Below, piece after piece: positions 15,960 to 23,732 of a stretch of DNA of 24,868 bases. Source of the stretch: Candidatus Njordarchaeota archaeon (GTDB lineage Archaea; Asgardarchaeota; Njordarchaeia; Njordarchaeales; Njordarchaeaceae); NCBI GenBank assembly GCA_029856055.1, contig JAHQWF010000066.1, forward strand, positions 1 through 24,868, read 5' to 3'. Each line of letters opens with the position of its first letter. The first letter of the stretch is position 1. The notes beneath the pieces were generated by a model, which did no database searches, was not told the DNA's origin, and worked only from the letters and a program-made list of their open reading frames with translations. A program made the translations under genes and the position numbers.

Positions 15960-16018
15960 TGAAACGAAGGATTCATCAATAAGAGATAGTAAGATTAGGC
16001 ATTTTACGGTGAGTAGGA

Positions 16019-16435
16019 TTGTCATCATCTGCTAAAGAGAAAAACGATCCCTTAAAAGTCGGAATAGTATACATATATGCCAGCAAAAACAATACGATAG
16101 TTCACATTACAGATGCAACCGGTGCGGAAACAATATCCAGAAAGTCTGCTGGGATGTACACTGATGCAGATCGCAATAAACCGACCCCGTGGGTAGCAAT
16201 GCTAGCAGCTAAAGCCGCCGCTGAAGAGGCTGTTAACGCTGGAATATCGAGAGTAATCGTTCGTGTCCGAGGACAGGGAGGAAATAGATCACCTCAACCG
16301 AATAATAGAGCCGTAAGTGCAGCAATAAAAGCGATAGTGAGAGCTGGATTAAGAATAATTGCTATTGAAGATGTTACGCCGATACCTCACGACTCAATAA
16401 GAAAGCCTGGAGGACGTAGAGGAAGACGTGTATAG
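16019..16435 (+). CDS. rps11: Small-subunit ribosomal protein uS11
   Basis: 138 residues with the S11 fold: VGIVYIYASKNNTIVHITD, GAETISRKSAGM, AAKAAAEEAVNAGI, VRVRGQGGNRS and the C-terminal VTPIPHDSIRKPGGRRGRRV. It binds 16S rRNA on the platform of the 30S subunit. The TTG start has GGTGA six bases upstream. Here it sits between MetAP and eS1. In most archaea it follows uS13 and uS4 and precedes rpoD, but those two genes are 3 kb further on and rpoD is absent. The sequence itself is normal, so this is a gene-order oddity, not a paralogue. Confidence 0.97.
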   Translation: MSSSAKEKNDPLKVGIVYIYASKNNTIVHITDATGAETISRKSAGMYTDADRNKPTPWVAMLAAKAAAEEAVNAGISRVIVRVRGQGGNRSPQPNNRAVSAAIKAIVRAGLRIIAIEDVTPIPHDSIRKPGGRRGRRV

Positions 16436-16449
16436 GAGGAGATTAAATA

Positions 16450-17112
16450 ATGAGTCCTGCACCTCGTGTCAAAAAGAAACGCCGTTTATGGATAACTGCT
16501 TATGCCCCGGATATCTTAGGTGGTATGGACAGACCATTAGTAAAGGTACTTTGTACTGCCCCTTCCGATTTAATTAACAGGATTCTGACTGTAAAAGGTA
16601 CTGAGTTCACACGAGATTTTGAAGATCGTGGGATGAATCTGTACTTTAGGATCATTAAAGTCACACCTGCTGGTGCCCAAACAACACTTATAGGGCATGA
16701 ATATTCTAGGGAAATAATCTCTTCTAAAGTTAGAAGAAGGATGTCTAGGGTTGAACTAATTACTCGATTATATACAAAAGATGGGAATAGAGTTAAAGTA
16801 AGTGTGCTAGCTATGACTGCGCATAGATGTAATTATACTCATAAGAAAGAGATAGGGAGAATTCTGGAAAACACATTAAAAGAAAAAGCTAAAGATTATG
16901 GATACGAAGAATTCATCTATAATCTAGCAATACGAAAGGCATGGCATAACGAGATGACAAAAAACGCTAACAAGATTTATCCTATCCGAGAATTCCTGGT
17001 ATATAAGAGTAGAGCGGAAACCGTAATTGTTCCGCCAGATGAAATAGAGAAAGCTGTAGAGGGCGAGGAGGAAGTAGAAAAACGTGCAGAAACATATGTG
17101 GTTAGAAGATAA
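16450..17112 (+). CDS. rps3ae: Small-subunit ribosomal protein eS1 (S3Ae)
   Basis: A 220-residue eS1 family protein. The basic N-terminus (PRVKKKRRLWITAYAPDIL) and central core (EYSREIISSKVRRRMSRVEL, KVSVLAMTAHRCNYTHKKEI) are typical. It ends with an acidic tail (EKAVEGEEEVEKRAE). It binds the 30S platform near uS11, whose gene is 14 bases upstream. GGAGGAGATTAAATA ahead of the ATG is a strong Shine-Dalgarno site. It closes the plus-strand translation block and converges on tbp. Confidence 0.95.
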   Translation: MSPAPRVKKKRRLWITAYAPDILGGMDRPLVKVLCTAPSDLINRILTVKGTEFTRDFEDRGMNLYFRIIKVTPAGAQTTLIGHEYSREIISSKVRRRMSRVELITRLYTKDGNRVKVSVLAMTAHRCNYTHKKEIGRILENTLKEKAKDYGYEEFIYNLAIRKAWHNEMTKNANKIYPIREFLVYKSRAETVIVPPDEIEKAVEGEEEVEKRAETYVVRR

Positions 17113-17144
17113 ACAATTTAATACAAAAACATTCACTTTTTCTT

Positions 17145-17151
17145 AAAAAAA
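17145..17151 (-). terminator. T-run terminator after tbp
   Basis: Seven T residues on the minus strand, nine bases beyond the tbp stop codon, fit an archaeal poly-T terminator. A shorter T-run on the plus strand (17137-17141) could serve eS1. Confidence 0.4.
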
Positions 17152-17159
17152 TATCCGTC

Positions 17160-17810
17160 TTATTCTACATAAGCACCCATATCGCTTAACATTTTATCTA
17201 TTACTTCTAGAGCCTCCAAAACCATCTCTTCTGATTTCGCTCCAGTGCACACTATTCGCCCAGATCTAAAGAGAAGCATAACAACCCTTGGATTTTGGAG
17301 CCTATACACCGCTCCCGGAAAAATCTCTGGCTCATAGTGCACATTCTCACGACCTAACATCGCAACTAATTCTAGATTAATTGGTTTGCCTAAATCTGCA
17401 CTAGCTACTATATTTTGCAACTTTATTTCAGGCCTCTCATCTATCTCTACTCCCGCTCTCCTAAGAAGATCAACTAAAGTGTTCGCAACCTTATCTAATT
17501 CCTCCTTATTTTTAGCCCCTGTTATCACTATATTCCCGGAACTAAATATCAATAAACTTGCACGGACATCTAATCTTAATTTAAGTATCAAACCAGGAAA
17601 CTCCTTTGGTTGATGTCTAACTATAAATGGCCATTCTTCATCAATCATTCTTCCAGATCTATCATGTTCTTCCTGAATTTCACTCTGTAGTCTCAATAAC
17701 TGCTTATAGAGCTCTTGTAAATCTAGTGTTCTCCCTAAATTAGCGCTTCCAACACAATTTTCAATCTTAAATTTAAATCTTGATTCAGAATCGCTTTTAT
17801 TACTTGTCAA
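17160..17810 (-). CDS. tbp: TATA-binding protein, with an insert in the first repeat
   Basis: 216 residues forming two TBP repeats. The second (about 125-215) is canonical, with NIVASADLGKPINLE, EIFPGAVYRL and MLLFRSGRIVCTGAKS. The first (about 16-120) has IENCVGSANLGRTLDL, EFPGLILKLRLDVRASLLIF and SSGNIVITGAKN. Between its first helix and the EFPG strand lies about 15 extra residues (around EIQEEHDRSGRMIDEEWPFI). The DNA-intercalating phenylalanines are kept in both repeats (FPG and LLIF; FPG and LLF). It directs TFB and RNA polymerase to promoters. The TTG start is preceded by GAGG, and a TATA box lies 35 bases upstream. The length exceeds the usual 180-190 residues because of the insert and N-terminal tail. 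Confidence 0.95.
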   Translation of the reverse strand: MTSNKSDSESRFKFKIENCVGSANLGRTLDLQELYKQLLRLQSEIQEEHDRSGRMIDEEWPFIVRHQPKEFPGLILKLRLDVRASLLIFSSGNIVITGAKNKEELDKVANTLVDLLRRAGVEIDERPEIKLQNIVASADLGKPINLELVAMLGRENVHYEPEIFPGAVYRLQNPRVVMLLFRSGRIVCTGAKSEEMVLEALEVIDKMLSDMGAYVE

Positions 17811-17843
17811 CTCTTTCGCCTCAGCTCAAATTTCCTTAAACGA

Positions 17844-17852
17844 ATATAAAAA
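17844..17852 (-). promoter_or_regulatory. TATA box of tbp
   Basis: On the minus strand CCTTTTTATATTCG contains a good archaeal TATA element about 35 bases before the TTG start, giving a leader of about ten bases. Confidence 0.55.
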
Positions 17853-17936
17853 GGTTATGACACTATTTTAGATTAAAGCTTTTCCTAGTCTAAATTTTCG
17901 TTAAAATTTTTCATGCCTTTAGATTTTGAGAACAAT

Positions 17937-18305
17937 TTACATTTTCTTAACTCTTCGTTTTTTATATCGGTTATATCTAGCTAGATAATATTCATACCAA
18001 TCATTATCGATTTTCCTTATCCCTTTAGGGGAAATGTATACTTCAGTACCTACCTCAACGATCCTGCCTATAACTAATAATTTATCTCCTTCCCTTATCT
18101 CATTAGTTATCAATTTTCTCTCATTTTCTTCTCCAAACAATTTAACTTCAATTATTCCAGTAGGATCCTTTACCTTGATTACCGTTAGCTTATCCTCTGG
18201 ATAATCACTTTTTTCTACTACCTCACATATCAATTTAACTTCTTTTATACCTTGTTCAATACAGTCCTTAATCTCATTAAGCATAATTATTGGTATACCT
18301 GGCAT
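17937..18305 (-). CDS. Small OB-fold nucleic-acid-binding protein
   Basis: 122 residues. Residues 20-95 form an OB-fold like that of RPA/SSB proteins: KEVKLICEVVEKSDY, LTVIKVKDPTGIIEVKLF, REGDKLLVIGRIVEVGTEVY. The tail RYNRYKKRRVKKM is strongly basic and suits DNA or RNA binding. GTGATG lies six bases before the ATG; Met8 is a possible alternative start. It lies 13 bases after the MTA phosphorylase gene, so both probably share one transcript, although their functions do not obviously connect. It lacks the zinc finger or second OB domain of full RPA subunits. Probable single-strand binder; substrate unknown. Confidence 0.78.
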   Translation of the reverse strand: MPGIPIIMLNEIKDCIEQGIKEVKLICEVVEKSDYPEDKLTVIKVKDPTGIIEVKLFGEENERKLITNEIREGDKLLVIGRIVEVGTEVYISPKGIRKIDNDWYEYYLARYNRYKKRRVKKM

Positions 18306-18318
18306 ATTTCATCACTAC

Positions 18319-19092
18319 TTATAATATTTCAATTGTTTTAACTATTATTTTGGCAATCTCTGTCTTTTTCTTATTGAATATCTCTATTACCTCTTCGTGC
18401 GTTATTCGTTTTTGGATCCCCGCTGCGTAATTAGTTACTACGCATATCGAGGCATAGCATATTTCTAGCTCCTTAAATAAGAATACCTCAGGTGAGGCAG
18501 TCATGCCAACTAGGTCGCCACCAATAATCTTAAAGAACTTTATTTCAGCTGGCGTTTCGAACCGCGGTCCCTCTGTACAGACATAGACACCTTCTGGAAT
18601 AACCTTAAATCCTATTTTAGAAGCGGCTTCAATGATTTTATTCCTCAGTTCTCTACAATAAGGCTCTGTAACGTCTGTATGGACAACACCTTTCTTTACG
18701 GTGCCATCCCTCATTTTTATTGAAAAAGTACCATCAAAGAACGTGTATTGCCTCGTTTTTGTGAAATCAATGATTTGATTTGGTACTACCAAAGTTCCAG
18801 GTCTTAGATCCTCCCTCATAGATCCTACCGCGTTTGTTGCTATTACGTAGTTTACTCCTATTTCATACATTGCTAAAGCGTTCGCCAAATAGTTAATCTT
18901 GTGAGGTGGAAGAGCATGCCCTTTCCCATGTCTCGCTAAGAAAGCAACTTTCTTATTCGCTATTTCCCCAACTTCTAATTCAACATCACCAAACCGCGTT
19001 ATAATTTTCTTAGTTCTCTTATTCTTCAGATTAAATAATTCATAGAATCCAGAACCCCCAATAACGCCGATATTTACTTTCTCTATTTCCAT
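18319..19092 (-). CDS. mtnP: S-methyl-5'-thioadenosine phosphorylase
   Basis: A 257-residue purine nucleoside phosphorylase of the MTAP/PNP trimeric family. It splits methylthioadenosine with phosphate to adenine and methylthioribose 1-phosphate in methionine salvage. Motifs are GGSGFY (12-17, phosphate site), ARHGKGHALPPHKINY (52-67), TNAVGSM (85-91), CTEGPRFETPAEI (171-183), MTASPEV (196-202) and VVTNYAAGI (217-225). The MTAS sequence favours 6-aminopurine substrates, although archaeal members may also accept inosine analogues. A TATA box lies at 19139-19148. The ribosome site is weak (GATTTGAG next to ATG). Confidence 0.93.
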   Translation of the reverse strand: MEIEKVNIGVIGGSGFYELFNLKNKRTKKIITRFGDVELEVGEIANKKVAFLARHGKGHALPPHKINYLANALAMYEIGVNYVIATNAVGSMREDLRPGTLVVPNQIIDFTKTRQYTFFDGTFSIKMRDGTVKKGVVHTDVTEPYCRELRNKIIEAASKIGFKVIPEGVYVCTEGPRFETPAEIKFFKIIGGDLVGMTASPEVFLFKELEICYASICVVTNYAAGIQKRITHEEVIEIFNKKKTEIAKIIVKTIEIL

Positions 19093-19138
19093 CTCAAATC
19101 AACTTTGAGAATTATGCTTAATTTTTCCCAGCGTAGTA

Positions 19139-19148
19139 ATTTTATATG
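19139..19148 (-). promoter_or_regulatory. TATA box of the MTA phosphorylase operon
   Basis: GGCATATAAAATT on the minus strand is centred about 50 bases before the ATG at 19092, placing transcription start near 19118. Confidence 0.5.
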
Positions 19149-19371
19149 CCCCATTGCATTAGATATCAATATGATTTTTTTAAAATAAAAGATTAGAGTT
19201 ATTCATCAGGAATTTTGAGCACTAAGATTAAAAAACATAAATAGTCTTTTGTATCAGAACATAATAATGCCAAAACTTTTATCCATATGTTTACTATGAT
19301 GATGTATCTCAAATTGCGATACCAAAAGTATTGATACTTCAAATAGTTATTAATGGCCTTGAGGGTTAATT

Positions 19372-19896
19372 ATGAGCAGGAGAAGAAGTAGCAGAAAAGC
19401 AGATAAGAAGAGAGATATCCCAGAGAACATAGCGAGTCAATTTATTAAGCCACCGACATTCAGACACTTAGTCAGAATAGCTCATATTGATGTACGGGGC
19501 GATGTACCTCTATTATATGCGCTTGCTGATGTTAAGGGTGTCGGATACAGCTTAGCGCAAGCTGTAATTAAAACATTAAACTTAGAGCCTTTTAAGCCGG
19601 CCGGATTTTTGACCGATGAGGAAATATCCAAGATCGAAGACGTTCTACGTGATCCAATAAAGTACGGTATTCCTACTTGGATGGTTAATAGACCGAGGGA
19701 TCCAGAGACTGGGGAGTATCTACATTATATTGGTCCAGATTTAGATCTTAGAATCCGTCAGGATATAGAATTAATGAAACAAATTAAGTGTTGGAAAGGC
19801 ATAAGACACACATTAGGTTTGAAGGTTAGAGGCCAAAGAACTAGAACCACTGGTAGAAAAGGATTAACAGTTGGTGTTAGAAGAAGGAGAGAATAG
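19372..19896 (+). CDS. rps13: Small-subunit ribosomal protein uS13
   Basis: A 174-residue uS13 that contacts the 16S head and subunit bridge. Core segments are HLVRIAHIDVRGDVPLLYAL, LADVKGVGYSLAQAV (helix-two-turn-helix), IGPDLDLRIRQDIELMKQI and the C-terminal RGQRTRTTGRKGLTVGVRRR. An N-terminal extension of about 25 residues is basic then mixed (MSRRRSSRKADKKRD), longer than common archaeal forms. GAGGGT lies eight bases before the ATG. uS4 follows nine bases later. The 279-base upstream gap holds AT-rich TATA-like strings (19229-19243) but no RNA gene that I can support. Confidence 0.96.
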   Translation: MSRRRSSRKADKKRDIPENIASQFIKPPTFRHLVRIAHIDVRGDVPLLYALADVKGVGYSLAQAVIKTLNLEPFKPAGFLTDEEISKIEDVLRDPIKYGIPTWMVNRPRDPETGEYLHYIGPDLDLRIRQDIELMKQIKCWKGIRHTLGLKVRGQRTRTTGRKGLTVGVRRRRE

Positions 19897-19905
19897 GTGA
19901 TATGA

Positions 19906-20445
19906 ATGGGGGATCCTAAGAGGCAAAGAAAAAAGTATGTGACTCCATCTCATCCTTGGCAGAAAGATAGGCTGTATGAAGAATTAATGCTTGTTGGAAA
20001 ATATGGTTTAAGGAACAAGAGAGAGTTATGGAGATTAAAAACGATATTGTCAGAGATACGAAGTCGAGCTAGAAAACTGCTAGCAATACCCGAAAGCGAA
20101 CGTAAAAAAGAAGAAGAGGCTCTGATACGTAGACTCTACATAATGGGTGTATTAGATAAAAATGCTGTTCTAGACGATGTCCTCAACCTCACAGTTGAGG
20201 ATTTATTGAAACGTAGATTGCAGACAGTCGTATATGAGAAAGGATTGGCTAAGACGATTAATCAGGCGCGCCAAATGATAGTTCACAGACATATAATGGT
20301 AAGTGGTAGAATTGTTACCGCTCCAGGATACATTGTGAAAAGAGATGATGTTGTCGAGATCCACCCCCGATCCGCTTACATAAAATTACAAAAAACTATT
20401 GAAGAAGCTCTTAGCGGGATTAAAGAGAGCGAGAGCGCAGCATGA
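19906..20445 (+). CDS. rps4: Small-subunit ribosomal protein uS4
   Basis: A 179-residue uS4, a primary 16S-binding assembly protein. The N-terminus (MGDPKRQRKKYVTPSHPWQK) is the archaeal type without the bacterial zinc site. The S4 RNA-binding domain spans about 107-165 (RRLQTVVYEKGLAKTINQAR, VSGRIVTAPGYIV). I prefer the ATG at 19906, because AGGTGA overlapping the uS13 stop codon lies five bases upstream; the ATG at 19902 is out of frame. The uS13-uS4 order is standard, but the usual next gene uS11 is missing. Confidence 0.97.
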   Translation: MGDPKRQRKKYVTPSHPWQKDRLYEELMLVGKYGLRNKRELWRLKTILSEIRSRARKLLAIPESERKKEEEALIRRLYIMGVLDKNAVLDDVLNLTVEDLLKRRLQTVVYEKGLAKTINQARQMIVHRHIMVSGRIVTAPGYIVKRDDVVEIHPRSAYIKLQKTIEEALSGIKESESAA

Positions 20446-20546
20446 GTAAATCATAGCAATTAACTATGTACGACATTATCTTCTATAATTCTCACTAGAA
20501 ATTATCTTGTTGTTTAGCTTAAGGCTAGAAATCTGTGTGGTGCAGA

Positions 20547-21419
20547 ATGAAGAGAAGTAATGTTTGCCTCGTCGCTTCTTCACTAGATCCTGCTAGCATG
20601 AATATGGTGGAGAATCTTATTGGTTTAGCCAATTGTGAGACAATAAGAAGAACTAATCAATATGAAATTTATAGTTGCGAGGAAATAAGAAGTCCAATGT
20701 TAATCGTTAGATCCGATTTAATTCATCTTAAAGAGCTACCGCCTATTAATCCAGCTCCAAGTAGATTAGTTTTTCTTAGCCGTCACTCTTCAGCTTCTAA
20801 AACTTTGTCACTATTAATGCATTTTACAGGCAATTGGACAAATAATAATGAATATGGTGGACAACCCAAATCCCTAGGCTTATCCGATCCTTTGCTAGGT
20901 AAAATTATTTTTCTTGAATTAAATAATAAAGTATCTGAACTTGGGTTTGACGGGATACCTATATCTCTCGAAGCAACACATCACGGACCAACCGAATTAG
21001 ATAAGCCACTTATATTTGTTGAGATAGGTAGCGATCTCGATGCTTGGAGAAATCGTGAACTTGGGCATCTATGGGCAGTAACAATAATCGATGCTATAAA
21101 GAAGATAGATAATGGCGATCTTCTATCTAGATATGAAGTTGCCTTAGGTTTTGGGGGACCGCACTACGCACCTAATTTTACCGAGATAGAGAAAAAAACG
21201 CACATTGCTCTTAGCCATATAGCCCCTAAACACGTTGTAGACAATTTAGATGCGGATCTTCTATCCCAAGCAGTAGAACGCTCTGCTAATCCTCCAAAAT
21301 TAGCAATATTAGATTGGAAGGGTCTTAATAGCAATCAGAGAAATAAAATACAGACCTTACTTGAAGAATTTACTGATTTAGAAATTGTACGTGCGAGAAA
21401 ATTACTGAGGAAAATTTAG
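20547..21419 (+). CDS. dtdA: D-aminoacyl-tRNA deacylase, DTD2/GEK1 type
   Basis: About 290 residues of the archaeal and plant DTD2 family, which hydrolyses D-aminoacyl-tRNA to keep D-amino acids out of proteins. Signatures are FLSRHSSASKTLSLL (77-91) with HFTGNW (92-97), EATHHGPTELDKP (142-154), FVEIGSDLDAWRN (157-169), GFGGPHYAP (201-209) and ALSHIAPKH (221-229). The ATG at 20547 is chosen since GGTG lies four bases before it; an in-frame GTG at 20535 adds an unconserved MWCR. It converges on the Ras-like GTPase gene with 13 bases between stops. Acting with alaS and taw3, it adds to the tRNA-quality genes in the window. Confidence 0.93.
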   Translation: MKRSNVCLVASSLDPASMNMVENLIGLANCETIRRTNQYEIYSCEEIRSPMLIVRSDLIHLKELPPINPAPSRLVFLSRHSSASKTLSLLMHFTGNWTNNNEYGGQPKSLGLSDPLLGKIIFLELNNKVSELGFDGIPISLEATHHGPTELDKPLIFVEIGSDLDAWRNRELGHLWAVTIIDAIKKIDNGDLLSRYEVALGFGGPHYAPNFTEIEKKTHIALSHIAPKHVVDNLDADLLSQAVERSANPPKLAILDWKGLNSNQRNKIQTLLEEFTDLEIVRARKLLRKI

Positions 21420-21432
21420 TTCTTTAGAGCAT

Positions 21433-22047
21433 TCACTTGCTTGCTACTCTCTTCGCTTTCAGTCTCTTTATAGCATATTCTAGAATAACCTCCGCTAAGT
21501 GATTAAATGCCTCATTTATATTCTCCCCAGTCTTAGCTGAAGTCTCCAAATAGGGAACCTCAATCCCTACTTGCTTACTAGCTAACTCTGCATATTTCCT
21601 CCCAACCTCAGGCGAAAGAGCATTTGGATGTTTATCTCTCAAATCAATCTTATTACCGATCAAAACAAATGGCAATACACCGCCAGCATTCTTCCACAAC
21701 TCACTAATCCATTTCGGAACATTATAATAAGACCTAGCACTAGTAACATCAAAAATTACTAAGGCAGCCTTAGCCCCTTTATAGTAAAGTGGCCTAACTT
21801 GATCCCACGTGGGTTGCCCAGCCAAGTCCCATATGTTCCATTCGATTAATATTTTCCCGAATCTTTCATCCGTGTAGATTGTCCTCTTTATGTAGAAGTT
21901 TGCGCCGATCGTTTTTATGTACTCGTGCGTAAAGCCTTCCCCTAGGTACCGTCGTGCGATGGATGTCTTTCCAACGCCCCCATCGCCAATTAGAACTACT
22001 TTAAACCTAACAAGTTTCACTGACGGTTTAGATCCCCCCGAAGACAT
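21433..22047 (-). CDS. Ras/Rab-like small GTPase
   Basis: 204 residues, one GTPase domain close to eukaryotic Ras-superfamily proteins: G1 GDGGVGKT (21-28), switch I Thr46 in KTIG, G3 WDLAGQ (73-78), G4 NKID (132-135), G5 ETSAKTG (168-174). The catalytic Gln78 is present. The N-terminus is short and the C-terminus (RLKAKRVASK) is basic with no cysteine, so it cannot be prenylated in the Rab manner; membrane contact could be through the basic tail. GGTG lies six bases before the ATG. It has its own TATA box, separated from rfcS by 114 bases. Function is unknown in archaea; proteins of this kind are common in Asgard and some TACK genomes. Confidence 0.9.
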   Translation of the reverse strand: MSSGGSKPSVKLVRFKVVLIGDGGVGKTSIARRYLGEGFTHEYIKTIGANFYIKRTIYTDERFGKILIEWNIWDLAGQPTWDQVRPLYYKGAKAALVIFDVTSARSYYNVPKWISELWKNAGGVLPFVLIGNKIDLRDKHPNALSPEVGRKYAELASKQVGIEVPYLETSAKTGENINEAFNHLAEVILEYAIKRLKAKRVASK

Positions 22048-22110
22048 ATTTTACACCAATATATTAGAATAAAAGTGTGGAAAAACTAATTAAGAACACA
22101 TAGGAAAACT

Positions 22111-22120
22111 TTATTTAAAA
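22111..22120 (-). promoter_or_regulatory. TATA box of the Ras-like GTPase gene
   Basis: TTTTAAATAA on the minus strand is centred about 68 bases before the ATG at 22047, within the 114-base gap after rfcS. It gives a leader of about 40 bases. Confidence 0.45.
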
Positions 22121-22161
22121 GTTTTTAGAACAAATTTTTTCTTTTTCAACATATCAATTAA

Positions 22162-23157
22162 TTATCCTTTTTTCTTTCTCTTTGTTCCTAAATCTCTAAT
22201 AAATGCCAATAGTGCTGTTAATTGAATATAATCTGTAGCACCCATAGATAATCTATAATCTAAGTCACTTATAAACTTCAATAACTCTATTTTATCCTCT
22301 GACGCAAGATCTATCACTTTCCCTCTACTTAGCACTCTGTAAAATTCTTGCAGGAGATCCTCTCCAGACACCCCCTCTTCTACCAACACACGTATTAGTT
22401 CTTTTCTAGCTTTCTCGAAATCCCCATTGTATGCAAGTTTAATCATTTCTTCAACTCTTTCTGGATAAACTAATCCAGCGGTTTTGTAAACAACTTCCCT
22501 TGTCACGGGAACATTCAGATACGCAACACTTTGAAGTAAATTAATAGCTTTTCTTAAATCACCTTCACTTATCTCAATAAGCGCTTCCAATCCATCTTCT
22601 TTCAGATCTACCCCCTCTTTTTCCGCTATGCATCTTAATCTACTGGCTATAGCCTCCGTTGAAAGCCTTTTGAATTTAAAAACGGCGGTTCTAGATTGAA
22701 CAGGTTCTATGATTTTTGAGGGATAATTGCATATCAATACGAATCTCGTAATGTCTGCAAAATTCTCCATTGTTCTTCTTAAAGCATGCTGAGCTTCCCT
22801 AGTCATGGAGTCCGCTTCGTCTAGGATCAATATCTTGAACGGTATTTCGCCCACTATCCTTGTTCTTGCGAAATCTTTTAACTTAGTCCTCACCATATCT
22901 ATTCCTCTCTCATCAGAGGCATTTAGTTCCAATACATAATTCCTCCAATTTTCACCATATAAGTCGTGCGCTAAAGCTAGAGCTGCTGTAGTCTTACCTG
23001 TCCCTGGAGGTCCAGCAAACAGCATGTTCGGTACATTTCTGCTCTTAACAAATCTCTTTAAAGCTGTTATAACTTCTTCCTGATTAACAATTTCATCGAG
23101 CGTTTTTGGACGATACTTTTCTACCCAAAGCGCCTCTTCTAATTCTGAAGAAGACAA
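22162..23157 (-). CDS. rfcS: Replication factor C small subunit
   Basis: About 331 residues, an AAA+ clamp-loader subunit that places PCNA on primed DNA. The sequence shows WVEKYRPKTLDEIV, Walker A GPPGTGKTT (about 49-57), ELNASDERGIDMVRTKLKDF, Walker B LILDEADSM, the sensor region FVLICNYPSKII, and the RFC collar domain at the C-terminus. The SRC motif reads SRT (QSRTAVF), keeping the arginine finger but not the cysteine. No intein is present, although rfcS is a common intein site. I place the start at TTG 23157 because GGGTGA lies close upstream; a GTG three codons earlier is inside that site. The C-terminus is basic (KRKKKG). The large subunit gene is not in the window. Confidence 0.96.
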   Translation of the reverse strand: MSSSELEEALWVEKYRPKTLDEIVNQEEVITALKRFVKSRNVPNMLFAGPPGTGKTTAALALAHDLYGENWRNYVLELNASDERGIDMVRTKLKDFARTRIVGEIPFKILILDEADSMTREAQHALRRTMENFADITRFVLICNYPSKIIEPVQSRTAVFKFKRLSTEAIASRLRCIAEKEGVDLKEDGLEALIEISEGDLRKAINLLQSVAYLNVPVTREVVYKTAGLVYPERVEEMIKLAYNGDFEKARKELIRVLVEEGVSGEDLLQEFYRVLSRGKVIDLASEDKIELLKFISDLDYRLSMGATDYIQLTALLAFIRDLGTKRKKKG

Positions 23158-23212
23158 ATACTTCACCCATTTTTATTATACACTTTGAGTACTATCATTT
23201 ACTCCAAATAAA

Positions 23213-23222
23213 AAATATATAT
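23213..23222 (-). promoter_or_regulatory. TATA box candidate for rfcS
   Basis: ATATATATTT on the minus strand is about 60 bases ahead of the TTG start. The whole stretch is AT-rich, so the exact element is uncertain. Confidence 0.35.
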
Positions 23223-23383
23223 GTGATTTTTGACTAGTGTCTATTGTATTCTTAATATCAACGTTTTCAGTTAGTCATTCATCTTTCAATTTGTATATTA
23301 CTTATATGTCTCATATGTATTATCGAAAAAGAAGTAATTGATAGTTATTTGCGTTTCAAAAGCCGATCATTAGGTAGATAAAC

Positions 23384-23713
23384 TTGGTAAAGGATGTTGA
23401 ACTTACTTTATTTGAACCGATTATACCTGGGGAGTTACTAGGAAAAGAAGTTATAGATGCTGAAGCTAGACGCGTCGGTATTGTTAGGGGTATTAGACTA
23501 AGATATCCGCCCTTAAAAGCATTCTTAATAATACGTGGAAAGGAATTAGAGATAGACATCCCAATTGATTTCATAGATCAGATAGGTAAGACTGTTGTCA
23601 AGGTGAAAAAGAGAATTGATTTAGATGAAATAACTGCTGAAGATGTTATTATCTTGATGAATGAGCTTAAGAGAGAAATAGCTGCTGAGCTAAAAATAGG
23701 TCATGATTTTTGA
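23384..23713 (+). CDS. PRC-barrel domain protein
   Basis: 109 residues. Residues 12-75 form a PRC-barrel-like small beta domain: IIPGELLGKEVIDAEARRVG, then IVRGIRLRYPPLKAFLIIRG, ELEIDIPIDFIDQIG and KTVVKV. A C-terminal helix follows (ITAEDVIILMNELKREIAAE). PRC barrels serve as protein or RNA interaction modules in RimM, photosystem H subunits and archaeal CdvA. The TTG start has AGGTAG upstream. It is followed after 19 bases by the HD phosphohydrolase gene on the same strand, so the two are likely co-expressed. No membrane segment. Specific partner unknown. Confidence 0.75.
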   Translation: MVKDVELTLFEPIIPGELLGKEVIDAEARRVGIVRGIRLRYPPLKAFLIIRGKELEIDIPIDFIDQIGKTVVKVKKRIDLDEITAEDVIILMNELKREIAAELKIGHDF

Positions 23714-23732
23714 GCTACGAGGTATTATGTAA

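Noticed and set aside
19296..19302. ATGATGA upstream of uS13 as box C of another guide RNA
   Set aside because: No CTGA box D follows within about 60 bases.
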